Below, piece by piece: positions 8,088 through 16,124 of a stretch of 58,705 nucleotides of DNA. The stretch's first letter is position 1. Each line of letters begins with the position of its first letter. This stretch comes from Verrucomicrobiota bacterium (GTDB lineage Bacteria; Verrucomicrobiota; Verrucomicrobiia; Limisphaerales; UBA11358). The position numbers and the translations under genes were made by a program. Below the pieces are notes generated by a model. That model saw only the letters and a list, made by a program, of their open reading frames with translations. It had not been told where the DNA came from and did no database searches. The stretch is taken from assembly GCA_028873125.1 (NCBI GenBank), contig JAGWMQ010000006.1:1-58705 (forward strand), written 5' to 3'.

Positions 8088-8594
8088 ATGCAAAAGATCA
8101 CCCCATTCCTGTGGTTTGACGGCCAGGCGGAGGAAGCCGCGAGGTTTTATACTTCGATTTTCAAGAAATCAAAAATTTTGGACGTCGCGCGTTACGGCGA
8201 AGCCGGCGCAAGGGCCGCCGGCAGGCCGAACAATTCCGTGATGACCGTCGCGTTTGAAATGGCGGGGCAAAAATTCATCGCGCTCAACGGCGGGCCGGCT
8301 TACAAATTCAACGAAGCGATTTCGTTCGTCGTCAGTTGCAAAACGCAAAAAGAAGTGGATTATTTCTGGAAAAAGCTGTCCGCCGGCGGCAAAGAAGTTC
8401 AGTGCGGCTGGCTCAAGGACAAATTCGGCCTGTCATGGCAGATTGTGCCGGAGGTTTTGGGCGAACTGTTGAGCAGCCGGGACGCGGCGAGATCGCAACG
8501 CGTCATGCGGGCACTGCTCCGGATGGTTAAGATTGACATCCGCGGCCTCACAGAGGCATACCAAGGCGCACAAACACGAGGAGGCAAGTCGTGA
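8088..8594 (+). CDS. VOC-superfamily (PhnB-like) protein
   Basis: The protein of 168 aa has the PhnB / 3-demethylubiquinone-9 methyltransferase-type vicinal oxygen chelate fold. It shows [18 protein letters not shown], the middle [18 protein letters not shown] strands, and [16 protein letters not shown]. The metal-ligand pattern is not evident, as in many PhnB-like members, so an enzymatic activity cannot be assigned. A TTG at 8085 directly precedes the chosen ATG. Its stop overlaps the next start (GTGA), which suggests translational coupling. Confidence 0.85.
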   Translation: MQKITPFLWFDGQAEEAARFYTSIFKKSKILDVARYGEAGARAAGRPNNSVMTVAFEMAGQKFIALNGGPAYKFNEAISFVVSCKTQKEVDYFWKKLSAGGKEVQCGWLKDKFGLSWQIVPEVLGELLSSRDAARSQRVMRALLRMVKIDIRGLTEAYQGAQTRGGKS

Positions 8595-8860
8595 AAATCG
8601 CCGTCATCGGAGCCGGAAATGTCGGGACCGTTCTGGGCCGCGCATGGCTGAAGTGCGGGCACGAAATGACGTTCGGCGCCCGGGAGCCGGACGGCGCCAA
8701 GGCCCGCGATTTGCGCAAGGAGTTGCCTGCGGCGCGCGTGGTCGCCGATCTCGAAGCCGCCCGCGCTTCGGAAGTCGTCGTCCTGGCAACGCCGTGGATT
8801 TATCTGGCCATCAACGGCAAAGTCAAAGGCGACTTCGCTTTCGCGCTTTTGCGGAAATAA
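8591..8860 (+). pseudogene. Truncated NADPH-dependent F420 reductase-like Rossmann protein
   Basis: The GTG start overlaps the preceding stop by 4 bases. Residues 1-72 are a clean dinucleotide-binding half: [13 protein letters not shown], then EVVVLATPW, as in F420-dependent NADP oxidoreductase and ProC-like proteins. Full-length relatives have about 200 residues, but here the frame ends at residue 89 after an unrelated-looking tail ([10 protein letters not shown]). The next gene begins 21 bases after the stop. A deletion probably removed the catalytic half. The stub may still be translated, but is unlikely to act as a reductase. Confidence 0.65.
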
Positions 8861-8880
8861 CCCCCAATCGGAGACAACCG

Positions 8881-10047
8881 ATGAGCACAATACGAGTCCT
8901 GGTCGGCACAAAGAAAGGTGCGTTCCTCCTCACCGCGGATGGCCAACGCAAAAACTGGAAGGTCAGCGGCCCGCATTTCGCGGGCTGGGAAATCTACCAC
9001 GTCAAAGGTTCGCCCGCGGACCCGAATCGGATTTACGCCTCGCAGACGAGCGGCTGGTTCGGCCAGATCATCCAGCGTTCCGACGACGGCGGCCTGACCT
9101 GGAACACGCCCGGCAGCAGCCCCGAGGAATTGAAAGGCCCGGACGGCTTTCCCAAAGGCGAGAGCAACAAGTTTGTTTACTCCGGCGAGGTCGGCACGCA
9201 CAAATGGTACGACGGCACGCAGCATCCGTGGGAGTTCAAGCGCGTGTGGCACGTCGAACCGTCGCTCACCGCCCCGGATACGGCCTACGCCGGCGTGGAG
9301 GACGCGGCGATTTTCAAGACCACCGACGGCGGCAAAACGTGGCGGGAACTGCCCGGCCTGCGCCAGGCCAAGGGCCACCTTTGGCAGCCGGGCGCGGGCG
9401 GCATGGCGGTGCACACCATCATTCTGGACCGGAAAAATGCGAATCGGATTTACATCGCCATTTCCGCGGCCGGCGCGTTTCGCAGCGACGACGGCGGCAA
9501 AACCTGGAAGCCCGTCAACCGCGGACTGAAATCCCGATACGAACTGCCCGACCCGGACGCGGAAGTGGGCCACTGCGTCCACCGCATCGCCATGCATCCG
9601 TCGCGCCCGGAAGTGCTGTTCATGCAGAAACATTGGGACGTGCTGCGCACCGACAACGCCGGCGAGCAGTGGCGGGAGGTCAGCGGCAATTTGCCGACGG
9701 ATTTTGGTTTTCCGATTGACGTTCACGCCCACGAGCCGGAAACAGTTTTCGTTGTCCCCATCAAGAGCGACTCGGAACATTTTCCGCCGGACGGGAAGCT
9801 GCGGGTGTATCGCAGCCAGACGGGCGGCAACGAATGGGAGCCGCTGACCGAGGGCCTGCCGCAACAGGATTGCTACGTGAACGTGCTGCGCGACGCGATG
9901 GCCGTGGATTCGCTGGAGCCATGCGGCGTGTATTTCGGCACCACCGGCGGCCAGGTTTATGCCTCCGCCAGCGGCGGCGATTCCTGGAAGGCCATCGTCC
10001 GCGACCTGCCGGCGGTTTATTCCGTCGAAGTGCAAACGTTGAAATGA
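8881..10047 (+). CDS. BNR/Asp-box beta-propeller (sialidase-fold) protein
   Basis: The protein of 388 aa has repeated Asp-box motifs ([24 protein letters not shown], and the weaker TDNAGEQW and SASGGDSW), typical of a sialidase-type or VPS10/sortilin-type six- or seven-bladed propeller. There is no signal peptide, so it is probably cytoplasmic. The start at 8881 follows a GGAGA ribosome binding site. Proteins annotated as glycosyl hydrolase or exo-sialidase of this kind often lack sialidase catalytic residues, and no activity is assigned here. The next gene encodes a MoaD/ThiS-like protein. Confidence 0.85.
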   Translation: MSTIRVLVGTKKGAFLLTADGQRKNWKVSGPHFAGWEIYHVKGSPADPNRIYASQTSGWFGQIIQRSDDGGLTWNTPGSSPEELKGPDGFPKGESNKFVYSGEVGTHKWYDGTQHPWEFKRVWHVEPSLTAPDTAYAGVEDAAIFKTTDGGKTWRELPGLRQAKGHLWQPGAGGMAVHTIILDRKNANRIYIAISAAGAFRSDDGGKTWKPVNRGLKSRYELPDPDAEVGHCVHRIAMHPSRPEVLFMQKHWDVLRTDNAGEQWREVSGNLPTDFGFPIDVHAHEPETVFVVPIKSDSEHFPPDGKLRVYRSQTGGNEWEPLTEGLPQQDCYVNVLRDAMAVDSLEPCGVYFGTTGGQVYASASGGDSWKAIVRDLPAVYSVEVQTLK

Positions 10048-10170
10048 AATTCCAAATTTCAAATTCCAAGTTCCAAGGGAATTCCAAGCTCCAAGTTCCA
10101 AAACTGCGAGCGGTGATTTGGAATTTGGAATTTGGAGCTTCCTTGGAACTTGGAACTTGGAGTTTGGAAT
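10048..10170 (+). repeat. Heptamer-iterated inverted repeat R1 (TTGGAAY type)
   Basis: The left arm is a run of degenerate 7-mers of the kind attccaa/gttccaa. The right arm is the complementary run tttggaa/cttggaa, with a short unrelated loop (around 10103-10117). The whole can fold into one long imperfect hairpin. It fills the space between the BNR gene stop and the MoaD-like gene. The same word family recurs inside the gene at 50168-50305. Confidence 0.85.
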
Positions 10171-10177
10171 TTTTTGC

Positions 10178-10474
10178 ATGATCCGCGTGGTGTTGCCATT
10201 TCATCTGCGCAACCTGGCGCGCGTGGACGGCGAGGTGCAACTGGAGGTCGCCGGACCGGCCACGCTGGGCGCCGTCCTCGACGCGCTGGAGGCGCGCTAC
10301 CCGGTCTTGTGCGGAACGATTCGCGACCACGGCACGCTGCAGCGGCGGCCGTTCGTGAGATTTTTCGCCTGCAAAGAGGATTTTTCCTTCGAGCCGCCGG
10401 AGACTCGATTGCCCGCCGAAATTGTCAGCGGCGCGGAGCCGTTTCTGATTGTCGGCGCGATGGCCGGCGGCTGA
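10178..10474 (+). CDS. MoaD/ThiS-like small protein with C-terminal GG
   Basis: This beta-grasp protein of 98 aa has ubiquitin-like strand patterns ([43 protein letters not shown]) and ends exactly in Gly-Gly, as sulfur-carrier proteins do. No E1-like adenylyltransferase or molybdopterin gene lies nearby, so the carrier target is unknown. I recall this type of protein beside BNR-propeller genes in other genomes, and here it directly follows one, separated only by repeat R1. There is no clear ribosome binding site because the repeat abuts the start. Confidence 0.75.
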   Translation: MIRVVLPFHLRNLARVDGEVQLEVAGPATLGAVLDALEARYPVLCGTIRDHGTLQRRPFVRFFACKEDFSFEPPETRLPAEIVSGAEPFLIVGAMAGG

Positions 10475-10516
10475 ACTGAATTTCAACCAAAAAAACCGAA
10501 CGAAAGGACCCAAGCC

Positions 10517-10954
10517 ATGACCCACAACAAATCTGTCATCCACCCGTATCTCGATTTCGACGGCCGCTGCGAGGAGGCTCTCGAATTCTACCGCCAAGCC
10601 GTCGGCGCCGAGGTGCTCATGCTGATGCGCTTCAAGGATGCCCCGGCGCCGGCCCGGGCGCAGATGTGCAATTCGGCCAACCAGGACAAAGTCATGCATT
10701 CGCGGGTCCGCATCGGCGATTCCGCCATCATGGCCAGCGACGGCCGGTGCACGGGCAAGCCGAACTTCCACGGCATCGCGCTCTCGCTCACCGTGCCCGA
10801 CCCGGCGGAGGCGGAGCGGACATTCCAGGCGCTGGCGGATGGCGGCCAGGTCACGATGCCGTTGGGCAAGACCTTCTTTTCGCCGGCCTTCGGCATGGTG
10901 GCCGACAAATTCGGCGTGGGGTGGATGGTTTATGTCGAGGGCGAACACGCATGA
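10517..10954 (+). CDS. VOC-superfamily (PhnB-like) protein
   Basis: The protein of 145 aa is a second PhnB-like vicinal oxygen chelate protein: IHPYLDFDGRCEEALEFYRQ, the central DSAIMASDG, and FGVGWMVYVEG at the end. It is a different subgroup from the 8088 gene. A ribosome binding site (GAAAGGA) precedes the ATG. Its 3' end overlaps the start of the sigma factor gene, the usual arrangement of DGPF/VOC genes with ECF42 sigma genes. No metal or substrate can be assigned from the sequence alone. Confidence 0.87.
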   Translation: MTHNKSVIHPYLDFDGRCEEALEFYRQAVGAEVLMLMRFKDAPAPARAQMCNSANQDKVMHSRVRIGDSAIMASDGRCTGKPNFHGIALSLTVPDPAEAERTFQALADGGQVTMPLGKTFFSPAFGMVADKFGVGWMVYVEGEHA

Positions 10955-12317
10955 GCCGGCAGGGGGCGTTACTCCGTGCGCGCCGCCGGTTGCGCCTGAC
11001 GAAGCGACGGGCAGAGGACTGCCCGCCCGACCTGGTCCACCGCCGCCGACCGAAGTCTCGCAAGTGGTCGAACATTTGTTCCGCCATGAGGCGGGAAAAA
11101 TGGTCGCCACCCTGACGAAGATTTTCGGGCTGGAACATCTCACCTTGGCCGAAGACGTGGTTCAGGAGGCGCTGGCACGGGCGTTGCAGACCTGGCCGTT
11201 TTACGGCGTGCCGGAAAACCCCGCCGCGTGGATCATGCGGGCTTCCCGCAACCTCGCGCTCGACGTCGTCCGGCGTCAGAAAACTTTCCGCGACAAGGAG
11301 CCTGAAATCGTCCGCTTGATGGACCGGGAAAGTCCGGCGCCGGACGCGGCAATTTTTCCCGGGCAGGAAATCACCGACGACACCTTGCGGATGATGTTTG
11401 TTTGCTGTCATCCGCTCATTCCGGCGGAGGCGCGGGTCGTGCTGGCGTTGAAAACATTGTGCGGTTTCAGCGTCACGGAAATTGCCCGCGCCTTTCTGAC
11501 CAGCGAGGCGGCGATTGCCAAGCGGCTGACCCGGGCAAAACAGAGAATCCGCGAAGCGAGGATTCCGTTTGAAATCCCCGCCGGCGAAGAACTGTCGCGG
11601 CGGCTGGACGGCGTGCTGCAATCGCTTTATCTGCTGTTCAATGAAGGCTACAAGGCGTCGGGCGGCGACCGGCTGGTGCGCGAGGAGGTTTGTTCCGAAG
11701 CCATCCGCCTGACGAGCCTGTTGGCCGAACATCCGGCCGGCCATCAGCCCAGGACGCACGCGCTGCTGGCGCTGATGCTCTTGAACGCCGCGCGCTTCCC
11801 GACGCGCGTGGACCCCGACGGCAATCTACTCCGCCTCCGGGAGCAGGACCGGTCGCGGTGGCTTCAACCAATGGTGGCGCGGGGCATGTTTCATCTGGCG
11901 CAGTCGGCGGCGGGCGACGAGATTTCCGAATATCATCTGCAAGCCGGCATTGCCGCCTGCCATTGCGCGGCGCCGGATTATGAATCCACCGACTGGCGGC
12001 AAATCCTGTCGTTGTATGACCGGCTGGTTGAATTTGACGATTCCCCGGTCGTGGCCTTGAACCGGGCGGTGGCACTGGCCGAGGTGAACGGACCGCGGGC
12101 CGGCATTGAAGCCGTGAACGCGATTCAAAACCTGCAATCCCTCGAGTCTTATCATCTGCTGCACGCCGTGCTCGGGGAATTCGAATCGCGATTGAACCAC
12201 GCGCGGGCCGCCGCCGGCCATTTCCGCAAATCGCTGCAACTGGCCGAAATCAAGTCCGAGCAGGCGTTCCTCGCGAAGAGAATCCAAGACTGTGAAAAGA
12301 AGGCGTCCGGTCCGTGA
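10932..12317 (+). CDS. ECF42-type RNA polymerase sigma factor
   Basis: This sigma-70 family ECF protein has region 2 (LTLAEDVVQEALARALQTW with the AAWIMRASRNLALD stretch) and region 4 (LKTLCGFSVTEIARAFLTSE then KRLTRAKQRIREA). A long C-terminal helical, TPR-like extension of about 220 residues follows (LLFNEGYKASGG onward, ALNRAVALAEVNGP), the hallmark of ECF42. The extension is thought to replace an anti-sigma factor in regulating activity. The start is uncertain: ATG 10932 overlaps the VOC gene and gives a Pro-rich leader (461 aa), while a GTG at 11064 would start close to the conserved VEHLFRHEAG. Confidence 0.9.
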   Translation: MSRANTHEPAGGVTPCAPPVAPDEATGRGLPARPGPPPPTEVSQVVEHLFRHEAGKMVATLTKIFGLEHLTLAEDVVQEALARALQTWPFYGVPENPAAWIMRASRNLALDVVRRQKTFRDKEPEIVRLMDRESPAPDAAIFPGQEITDDTLRMMFVCCHPLIPAEARVVLALKTLCGFSVTEIARAFLTSEAAIAKRLTRAKQRIREARIPFEIPAGEELSRRLDGVLQSLYLLFNEGYKASGGDRLVREEVCSEAIRLTSLLAEHPAGHQPRTHALLALMLLNAARFPTRVDPDGNLLRLREQDRSRWLQPMVARGMFHLAQSAAGDEISEYHLQAGIAACHCAAPDYESTDWRQILSLYDRLVEFDDSPVVALNRAVALAEVNGPRAGIEAVNAIQNLQSLESYHLLHAVLGEFESRLNHARAAAGHFRKSLQLAEIKSEQAFLAKRIQDCEKKASGP

Positions 12318-12332
12318 GTTGCGGCGGGGCCG

Positions 12333-13127
12333 TCACCGCAGCGGCTCCGTTGCCGGCTGCCCGAAGTATTGTTCCCGCAGGGGCTTGAGGTAGTGCTCGC
12401 TCAGCGTGTTCAGCACTTCCCGCACGAGCGCGAATTGTTCCGCCAGCGCCTCGAAGACGGAGGCCGGCCAGGGTGGCAAAGGCTCCCGCGCCGCCACGGA
12501 ATAGAAATGCCGGCCCTCCCGCTCGTAGTCCGAAACGACGCGCCAGCCCTGACTCCGCGGCCGCCGGACAAAGAACGAGGCGTGTTCGGGGTAGATGCCC
12601 GTGAGAAACAGCGCGAGATCGGCGATGCGCTTGTAAAGGCGCGGCTTGATGGACGGATCCACCAGTTGGCACAGGGCCATCATGTCGTCCATGTCCACGT
12701 CGCTGAATTTGCGTTTGCGCCAGGCGCGGCCTTCCTTCCAATGCAGCAGGCGGGTGTTGGCGCGGACGAACGAGCACAGCATCTCGATCAGATATTCACG
12801 CATGGCGGAATCCCCCAGCAGTTCCACGGCCTGCGGGGCCTCGAAGACCGGAATGGGCTTGCCCCGCGCGTCCCGGTGCAGCACGAAGGACTGGCCTTCG
12901 AGATCGCGCTGGACGCGGCGCAACAACACCGCAAACAGCAGGTAGGGTGAAATGCGGGCGAACGCCTCCTGTTCCGCCACCAGCCGCTCCGCCAGTTTCG
13001 GGTCGTCCAGCATCGGCCCCAGGAGGTCGTCCTTGTCGCGAAGTAGGTTGACGATGTGGTCGTGGTCCTGCCGGCGGGCGGCCACCGTCGCCACGATGAA
13101 TTTCAGATCTGATTCCGTCAGGCGCAT
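12333..13127 (-). CDS. Conserved hypothetical protein (264 aa)
   Basis: From the ATG at 13127 the protein starts MRLTESDLKFIVATVA and is predicted to be mostly helical, soluble and highly charged, with no signal peptide. Upstream of this ATG the open frame turns into non-coding-looking sequence antisense to the DUF72 gene. Notable stretches are DDKD-rich acidic helices, ISPYLLFAVLLRRVQRDLE and a C-terminal YLKPLREQYFGQ. I do not recognise the family. It is convergent with the sigma gene (16 bases apart) and divergent from the DUF72 gene. The role is unknown. Confidence 0.8.
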   Translation of the reverse strand: MRLTESDLKFIVATVAARRQDHDHIVNLLRDKDDLLGPMLDDPKLAERLVAEQEAFARISPYLLFAVLLRRVQRDLEGQSFVLHRDARGKPIPVFEAPQAVELLGDSAMREYLIEMLCSFVRANTRLLHWKEGRAWRKRKFSDVDMDDMMALCQLVDPSIKPRLYKRIADLALFLTGIYPEHASFFVRRPRSQGWRVVSDYEREGRHFYSVAAREPLPPWPASVFEALAEQFALVREVLNTLSEHYLKPLREQYFGQPATEPLR

Positions 13128-13304
13128 ATTTGCACAAAAGGCGTGCAGCTTCACCGCCTCACGCCGCGACAAATATAACCCGTCCTTCGCCCGGGCGCAA
13201 AGGTGTTCCCGCCGACGGGCTGGATGCCGCGCCCGGACAAACTGTGTCGTTGCGGTGGGTGAAGGGAATGCGGCAGACTGACGCCGGCAACCGCCTTGCG
13301 GCAC

Positions 13305-14027
13305 ATGAAAACCAGGCGAGTCAGAATCGGTTGCGCGGGTTGGTACTACGGGCACTGGAAGGGCGAGGTCTATCCCGCCAACCTGCCGACGAGCCGTTGG
13401 TTTGATTACTACCAGCGCACGCACGACACCGTCGAACTCAACGCGCCCTTTTACCACTGGCCGCGGCTGGCCACCGTCCGGAACTGGGCCCGCCAGGCAG
13501 CGCCGGGGTTTCAATACAGCGTCAAGGTCAACCGGCTCATCACGCACTTGAAACGATTCAACGGCACGAAGAGATTGGTCGGGAATTTCTGCCGGTTCGC
13601 GGAAGTTTTGGGCGCGCACATGGGCTGTTTTCTTTTTCAGCTCCCGCCCAGCTTCCATTACACCGAAGCGCGGTTGCGTTCGATTGTGGGCCAGATCGAT
13701 CGCCGCCGCCGCAACGTCGTGGAGTTCCGCCACCCCGGCTGGTGGAACGAGGACGTGTTCGCGGCCTTCCGGGACGCGGGGCTGATCTTTTGTTCGGTGA
13801 GCGCGCCACGGTTGCCGGATGACGTGATTCGGACCGGCAACGTCTTGTACGTCCGCTTCCACGGCGCGGCGCAATGGTATCGTCACGATTACTCCGACGC
13901 CGAACTGAAGGCGTGGGCGAAGAAGATCCGCGCCGCCGGCGCCAGGGAAGTCTGGGCCTATTTCAACAATGATTTTCAAGGCTGCGCCTTCCGCAATGCG
14001 CAGACCTTCAAACGGCTGCTGCGCTGA
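13305..14027 (+). CDS. DUF72 family protein (YecE-like)
   Basis: The protein of 240 aa belongs to the DUF72/YecE TIM-barrel-like family. It opens RIGCAGWYYGHWKGEVYP, followed by LNAPFYHWP, FQYSVKVNRLITH and the C-terminal VWAYFNNDFQGCAFRNA, all standard family landmarks. A TTG start 9 bases earlier is possible. The biochemical function of DUF72 is unsettled. It is divergent from the 264-aa hypothetical gene and followed by the AraC gene after about 65 bases. Confidence 0.9.
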   Translation: MKTRRVRIGCAGWYYGHWKGEVYPANLPTSRWFDYYQRTHDTVELNAPFYHWPRLATVRNWARQAAPGFQYSVKVNRLITHLKRFNGTKRLVGNFCRFAEVLGAHMGCFLFQLPPSFHYTEARLRSIVGQIDRRRRNVVEFRHPGWWNEDVFAAFRDAGLIFCSVSAPRLPDDVIRTGNVLYVRFHGAAQWYRHDYSDAELKAWAKKIRAAGAREVWAYFNNDFQGCAFRNAQTFKRLLR

Positions 14028-14091
14028 ACCGGCCGACCCGGATGGCGGCAGTTCAACTTCCCTTTTCGGTTTATTTCAATACGTTTGTTGC

Positions 14092-14979
14092 GTGAAGCCG
14101 GTTTTTGAACAGACGCCCCGCGCGCAATGGGAATCCTTCCACTATGAAGTCGTCCGCGGCGCCGGCTACAACGCCGCGTGGCATTTTCATCCCGAATGCC
14201 ATCTGACCCTGGTCATCAAGAGTTGCGGCCATCGGCTGGTGGGAGACCACATCGCGCCCCTGCACGCCGGCGACCTGGTGCTCGTCGGCTCGAATCTGCC
14301 GCATGTCTGGCATCAAGACCCACCGCGGCGCGGCAAGGCAGCCCATGCCGTCCATGCCATCGTCGTCCGCTTTCTGGAAACGTTCGCCGGCCGGGATTTT
14401 CTGGATATCCCGGAAATGGAGCCGGTGCGCCGCCTGCTCCGCCGCGCGGCGCGCGGTTTGCAGGTGACCGGCGTGACCCGGGAAATCGTCGCCGAAAAAA
14501 TGCGGCGGTTGCCCGACCTTGCCGGTTTGGGGCGCCTCAGCGGCCTGCTTTCGATATTACACGCGCTCGCGCGCTCCAGGGAACTTCGGCCCCTCGCCAG
14601 GCCGGGGTTTCTGCCGGCGCTGGACCGCTCCGACGAGGAGCGGATGCAGCGCGTCTGCAACTACATCAACGCGCGCCTGGCCGAACCGATTGACCGCGGC
14701 CAAATCGCGCGCGAGGCGCATCTGAGTGACGGCGCGTGCAGCCGCTTCTTCAAATTGCGCACCGGGCGGACGCTGCCGCGGTATATCAACGAGTTGCGGG
14801 TGGGGCGGGCCTGCCGGTTGCTGGCCGAGGAGGACGGCAAGATCGCCGATGTCGCGCTCGAATGCGGCTTCCGGAACCCGGCGAACTTCAACCGCCGTTT
14901 TCGTGAAATCATGCGCCTGACTCCGTGCGACTACCACCGGCAGATCCGGCGGAGCGCCGACGAATTGAATTCCCGATAA
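14092..14979 (+). CDS. AraC family transcriptional regulator
   Basis: The regulator has 295 aa with an N-terminal cupin (AAWHFHPECHLTLVI, then GDHIAPLHAGDLVLVGSNLPHVW) that should sense a small ligand. A C-terminal AraC/XylS DNA-binding domain follows with two helix-turn-helix motifs (IAREAHLSDGACSRFFK and DVALECGFRNPANFNRRFRE). I start at the GTG at 14092, which gives the typical AraC length. The open frame upstream overlaps the DUF72 gene and is not protein-like. The target is unknown; cupin-AraC proteins often control sugar or glycan genes. Confidence 0.88.
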   Translation: MKPVFEQTPRAQWESFHYEVVRGAGYNAAWHFHPECHLTLVIKSCGHRLVGDHIAPLHAGDLVLVGSNLPHVWHQDPPRRGKAAHAVHAIVVRFLETFAGRDFLDIPEMEPVRRLLRRAARGLQVTGVTREIVAEKMRRLPDLAGLGRLSGLLSILHALARSRELRPLARPGFLPALDRSDEERMQRVCNYINARLAEPIDRGQIAREAHLSDGACSRFFKLRTGRTLPRYINELRVGRACRLLAEEDGKIADVALECGFRNPANFNRRFREIMRLTPCDYHRQIRRSADELNSR

Positions 14980-14991
14980 TCCCGCCAGCCG

Positions 14992-15075
14992 TCATTCGCC
15001 TGCAACGGTCACCACGATGACCCGGCGGCGGGGCTTGTTGTCGCATTCCAGCAGGATTTTTTTCTGGTAAATCAT
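14992..15075 (-). CDS. Possible 27-residue small ORF downstream of scpB
   Basis: Thirty-three bases after the scpB stop, on the same strand, an ORF reads MIYQKKILLECDN..RRRVIVVTVAGE. Third codon positions are mostly G or C, like real genes here. A GGGA stretch lies just before the ATG, but no strong ribosome binding site is present. It could be a small protein of the scp operon, a remnant of a larger gene, or chance. Confidence 0.3.
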   Translation of the reverse strand: MIYQKKILLECDNKPRRRVIVVTVAGE

Positions 15076-15108
15076 TTTTTCCCGGAGGTCCCGGGGCGGC
15101 AGCGGGGG

Positions 15109-15822
15109 TCAGGATGCCGGCGAATCTCCGGCCGCCGGCTTCCCGGACGAGTCTGCCGCCTTTGTTTCGCCTGCCTTGTTTTCCAAGGCCAATTGCTCCG
15201 GGGGCGTGGTCGCCAGGCCGGACTCGGCCGTCACCGGCGCGGGCGGTTTTTCAATGGAAAGGCGGCGGAGTTCGTCCGCGGCGGGCAGGTCCTCCAGACC
15301 GCGCAGGCCGAAGTATTCGAGAAACAGGGCCGTGGTGCCGTAGGTCTGCGGGCGGCCGACGACTTCGGCGCGGCCGACAGACTCCACCAGGCCACGCTCC
15401 ATGAGCGTCTGCATCACCCCGTCCACGTTCACGCCGCGAATCTGCTCCACCTCGGCGCGGGTGACGGGCTGGCGATAGGCGATGATGGCCAGGGTTTCCA
15501 GGGCGGGCTGCGAGAGCCGCGGCGGCCGCGCCTTGACGCCGACGAGCGCGCGCAGCCACGGCGCAAATTCCGGCTGGGTGACGAACTGCCACGCGCCCGC
15601 GACGCACGCCAGCCGGTAGCTGCGCGCCGCCGCTTCGTGCTCGCGCGCCAGTTGTTCCAGGGCGGCGGTCACCTCGCCTTCCTTGGCCTTGGCCAGCGAT
15701 CGGGTGTCGGCCTCGGCGTCTTCGGCCGCGGCGGCGTTGGCGAGAACCTCGCGAAGCTCCTTCACGCTCAATGGCTTTTGCGCGGAGAACAGCAGCGATT
15801 CCAAAATAGATTTCAACTCCAT
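15109..15822 (-). CDS. scpB: SMC-Scp complex subunit ScpB
   Basis: The winged-helix kleisin-associated protein (237 aa) dimerises and, with ScpA and SMC, condenses and segregates the chromosome. The N-terminal winged helix (ELKSILESLLFSAQKPLSV) and the hallmark second domain (LSQPALETLAIIAYRQPVTRA in part, IRGVNVDGVMQTLMERGLVE, GRPQTYGTTALFLEYFGL) are all present. The C-terminal 40 residues are an acidic and alanine-rich tail. The gene lies 12 bases after a small unknown gene that separates it from scpA. This is an insertion into the usual scpA-scpB pair. Confidence 0.95.
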   Translation of the reverse strand: MELKSILESLLFSAQKPLSVKELREVLANAAAAEDAEADTRSLAKAKEGEVTAALEQLAREHEAAARSYRLACVAGAWQFVTQPEFAPWLRALVGVKARPPRLSQPALETLAIIAYRQPVTRAEVEQIRGVNVDGVMQTLMERGLVESVGRAEVVGRPQTYGTTALFLEYFGLRGLEDLPAADELRRLSIEKPPAPVTAESGLATTPPEQLALENKAGETKAADSSGKPAAGDSPAS

Positions 15823-15834
15823 AATCTCGAACTT

Positions 15835-16119
15835 TCAACCGCCGGTCCGCAAAAGTTCCATCGCGGATTGGATCCGTTCGGCAATCTGAGCGCGTCTTTC
15901 CACATCCAGTTCCTCGTTTTGGCGCGGCGGCTTGCAATGAGTGATGTCGTTGGCGTCAATCCGGCGTGGTTCGCCCGTTTTGAGCCTTAGTTCCAATGTC
16001 CGTTGGCCGGCCACTTCCATGTAAAGAACGACGATCTCCCTGGACCAGGAGATCTCGAACACGTCCACGGCAAAGCCCTCGTCGCTTTGAACGTAGGATT
16101 GGCAGAATTTTCGAAGCAT
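15835..16119 (-). CDS. Small hypothetical protein between scpA and scpB (94 aa)
   Basis: The 94-aa protein starts MLRKFCQSYVQSDEGFAVDV. It has alternating hydrophobic strands (DVFEISWSREIVVLYMEV), a polar middle, and a C-terminal helix (RRAQIAERIQSAMELL). It starts 5 bases after the scpA stop and ends 12 bases before scpB, so it is almost certainly co-translated with both. I do not recognise the family. The position suggests a link to condensin function, or a passenger gene. Confidence 0.8.
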   Translation of the reverse strand: MLRKFCQSYVQSDEGFAVDVFEISWSREIVVLYMEVAGQRTLELRLKTGEPRRIDANDITHCKPPRQNEELDVERRAQIAERIQSAMELLRTGG

Positions 16120-16124
16120 AGACC

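Noticed and set aside
9761-11143. 460-aa minus-strand ORF containing [17 protein letters not shown]
   Set aside because: That peptide is only the translation of heptamer repeat R1, and the rest is antisense to the propeller and sigma genes.
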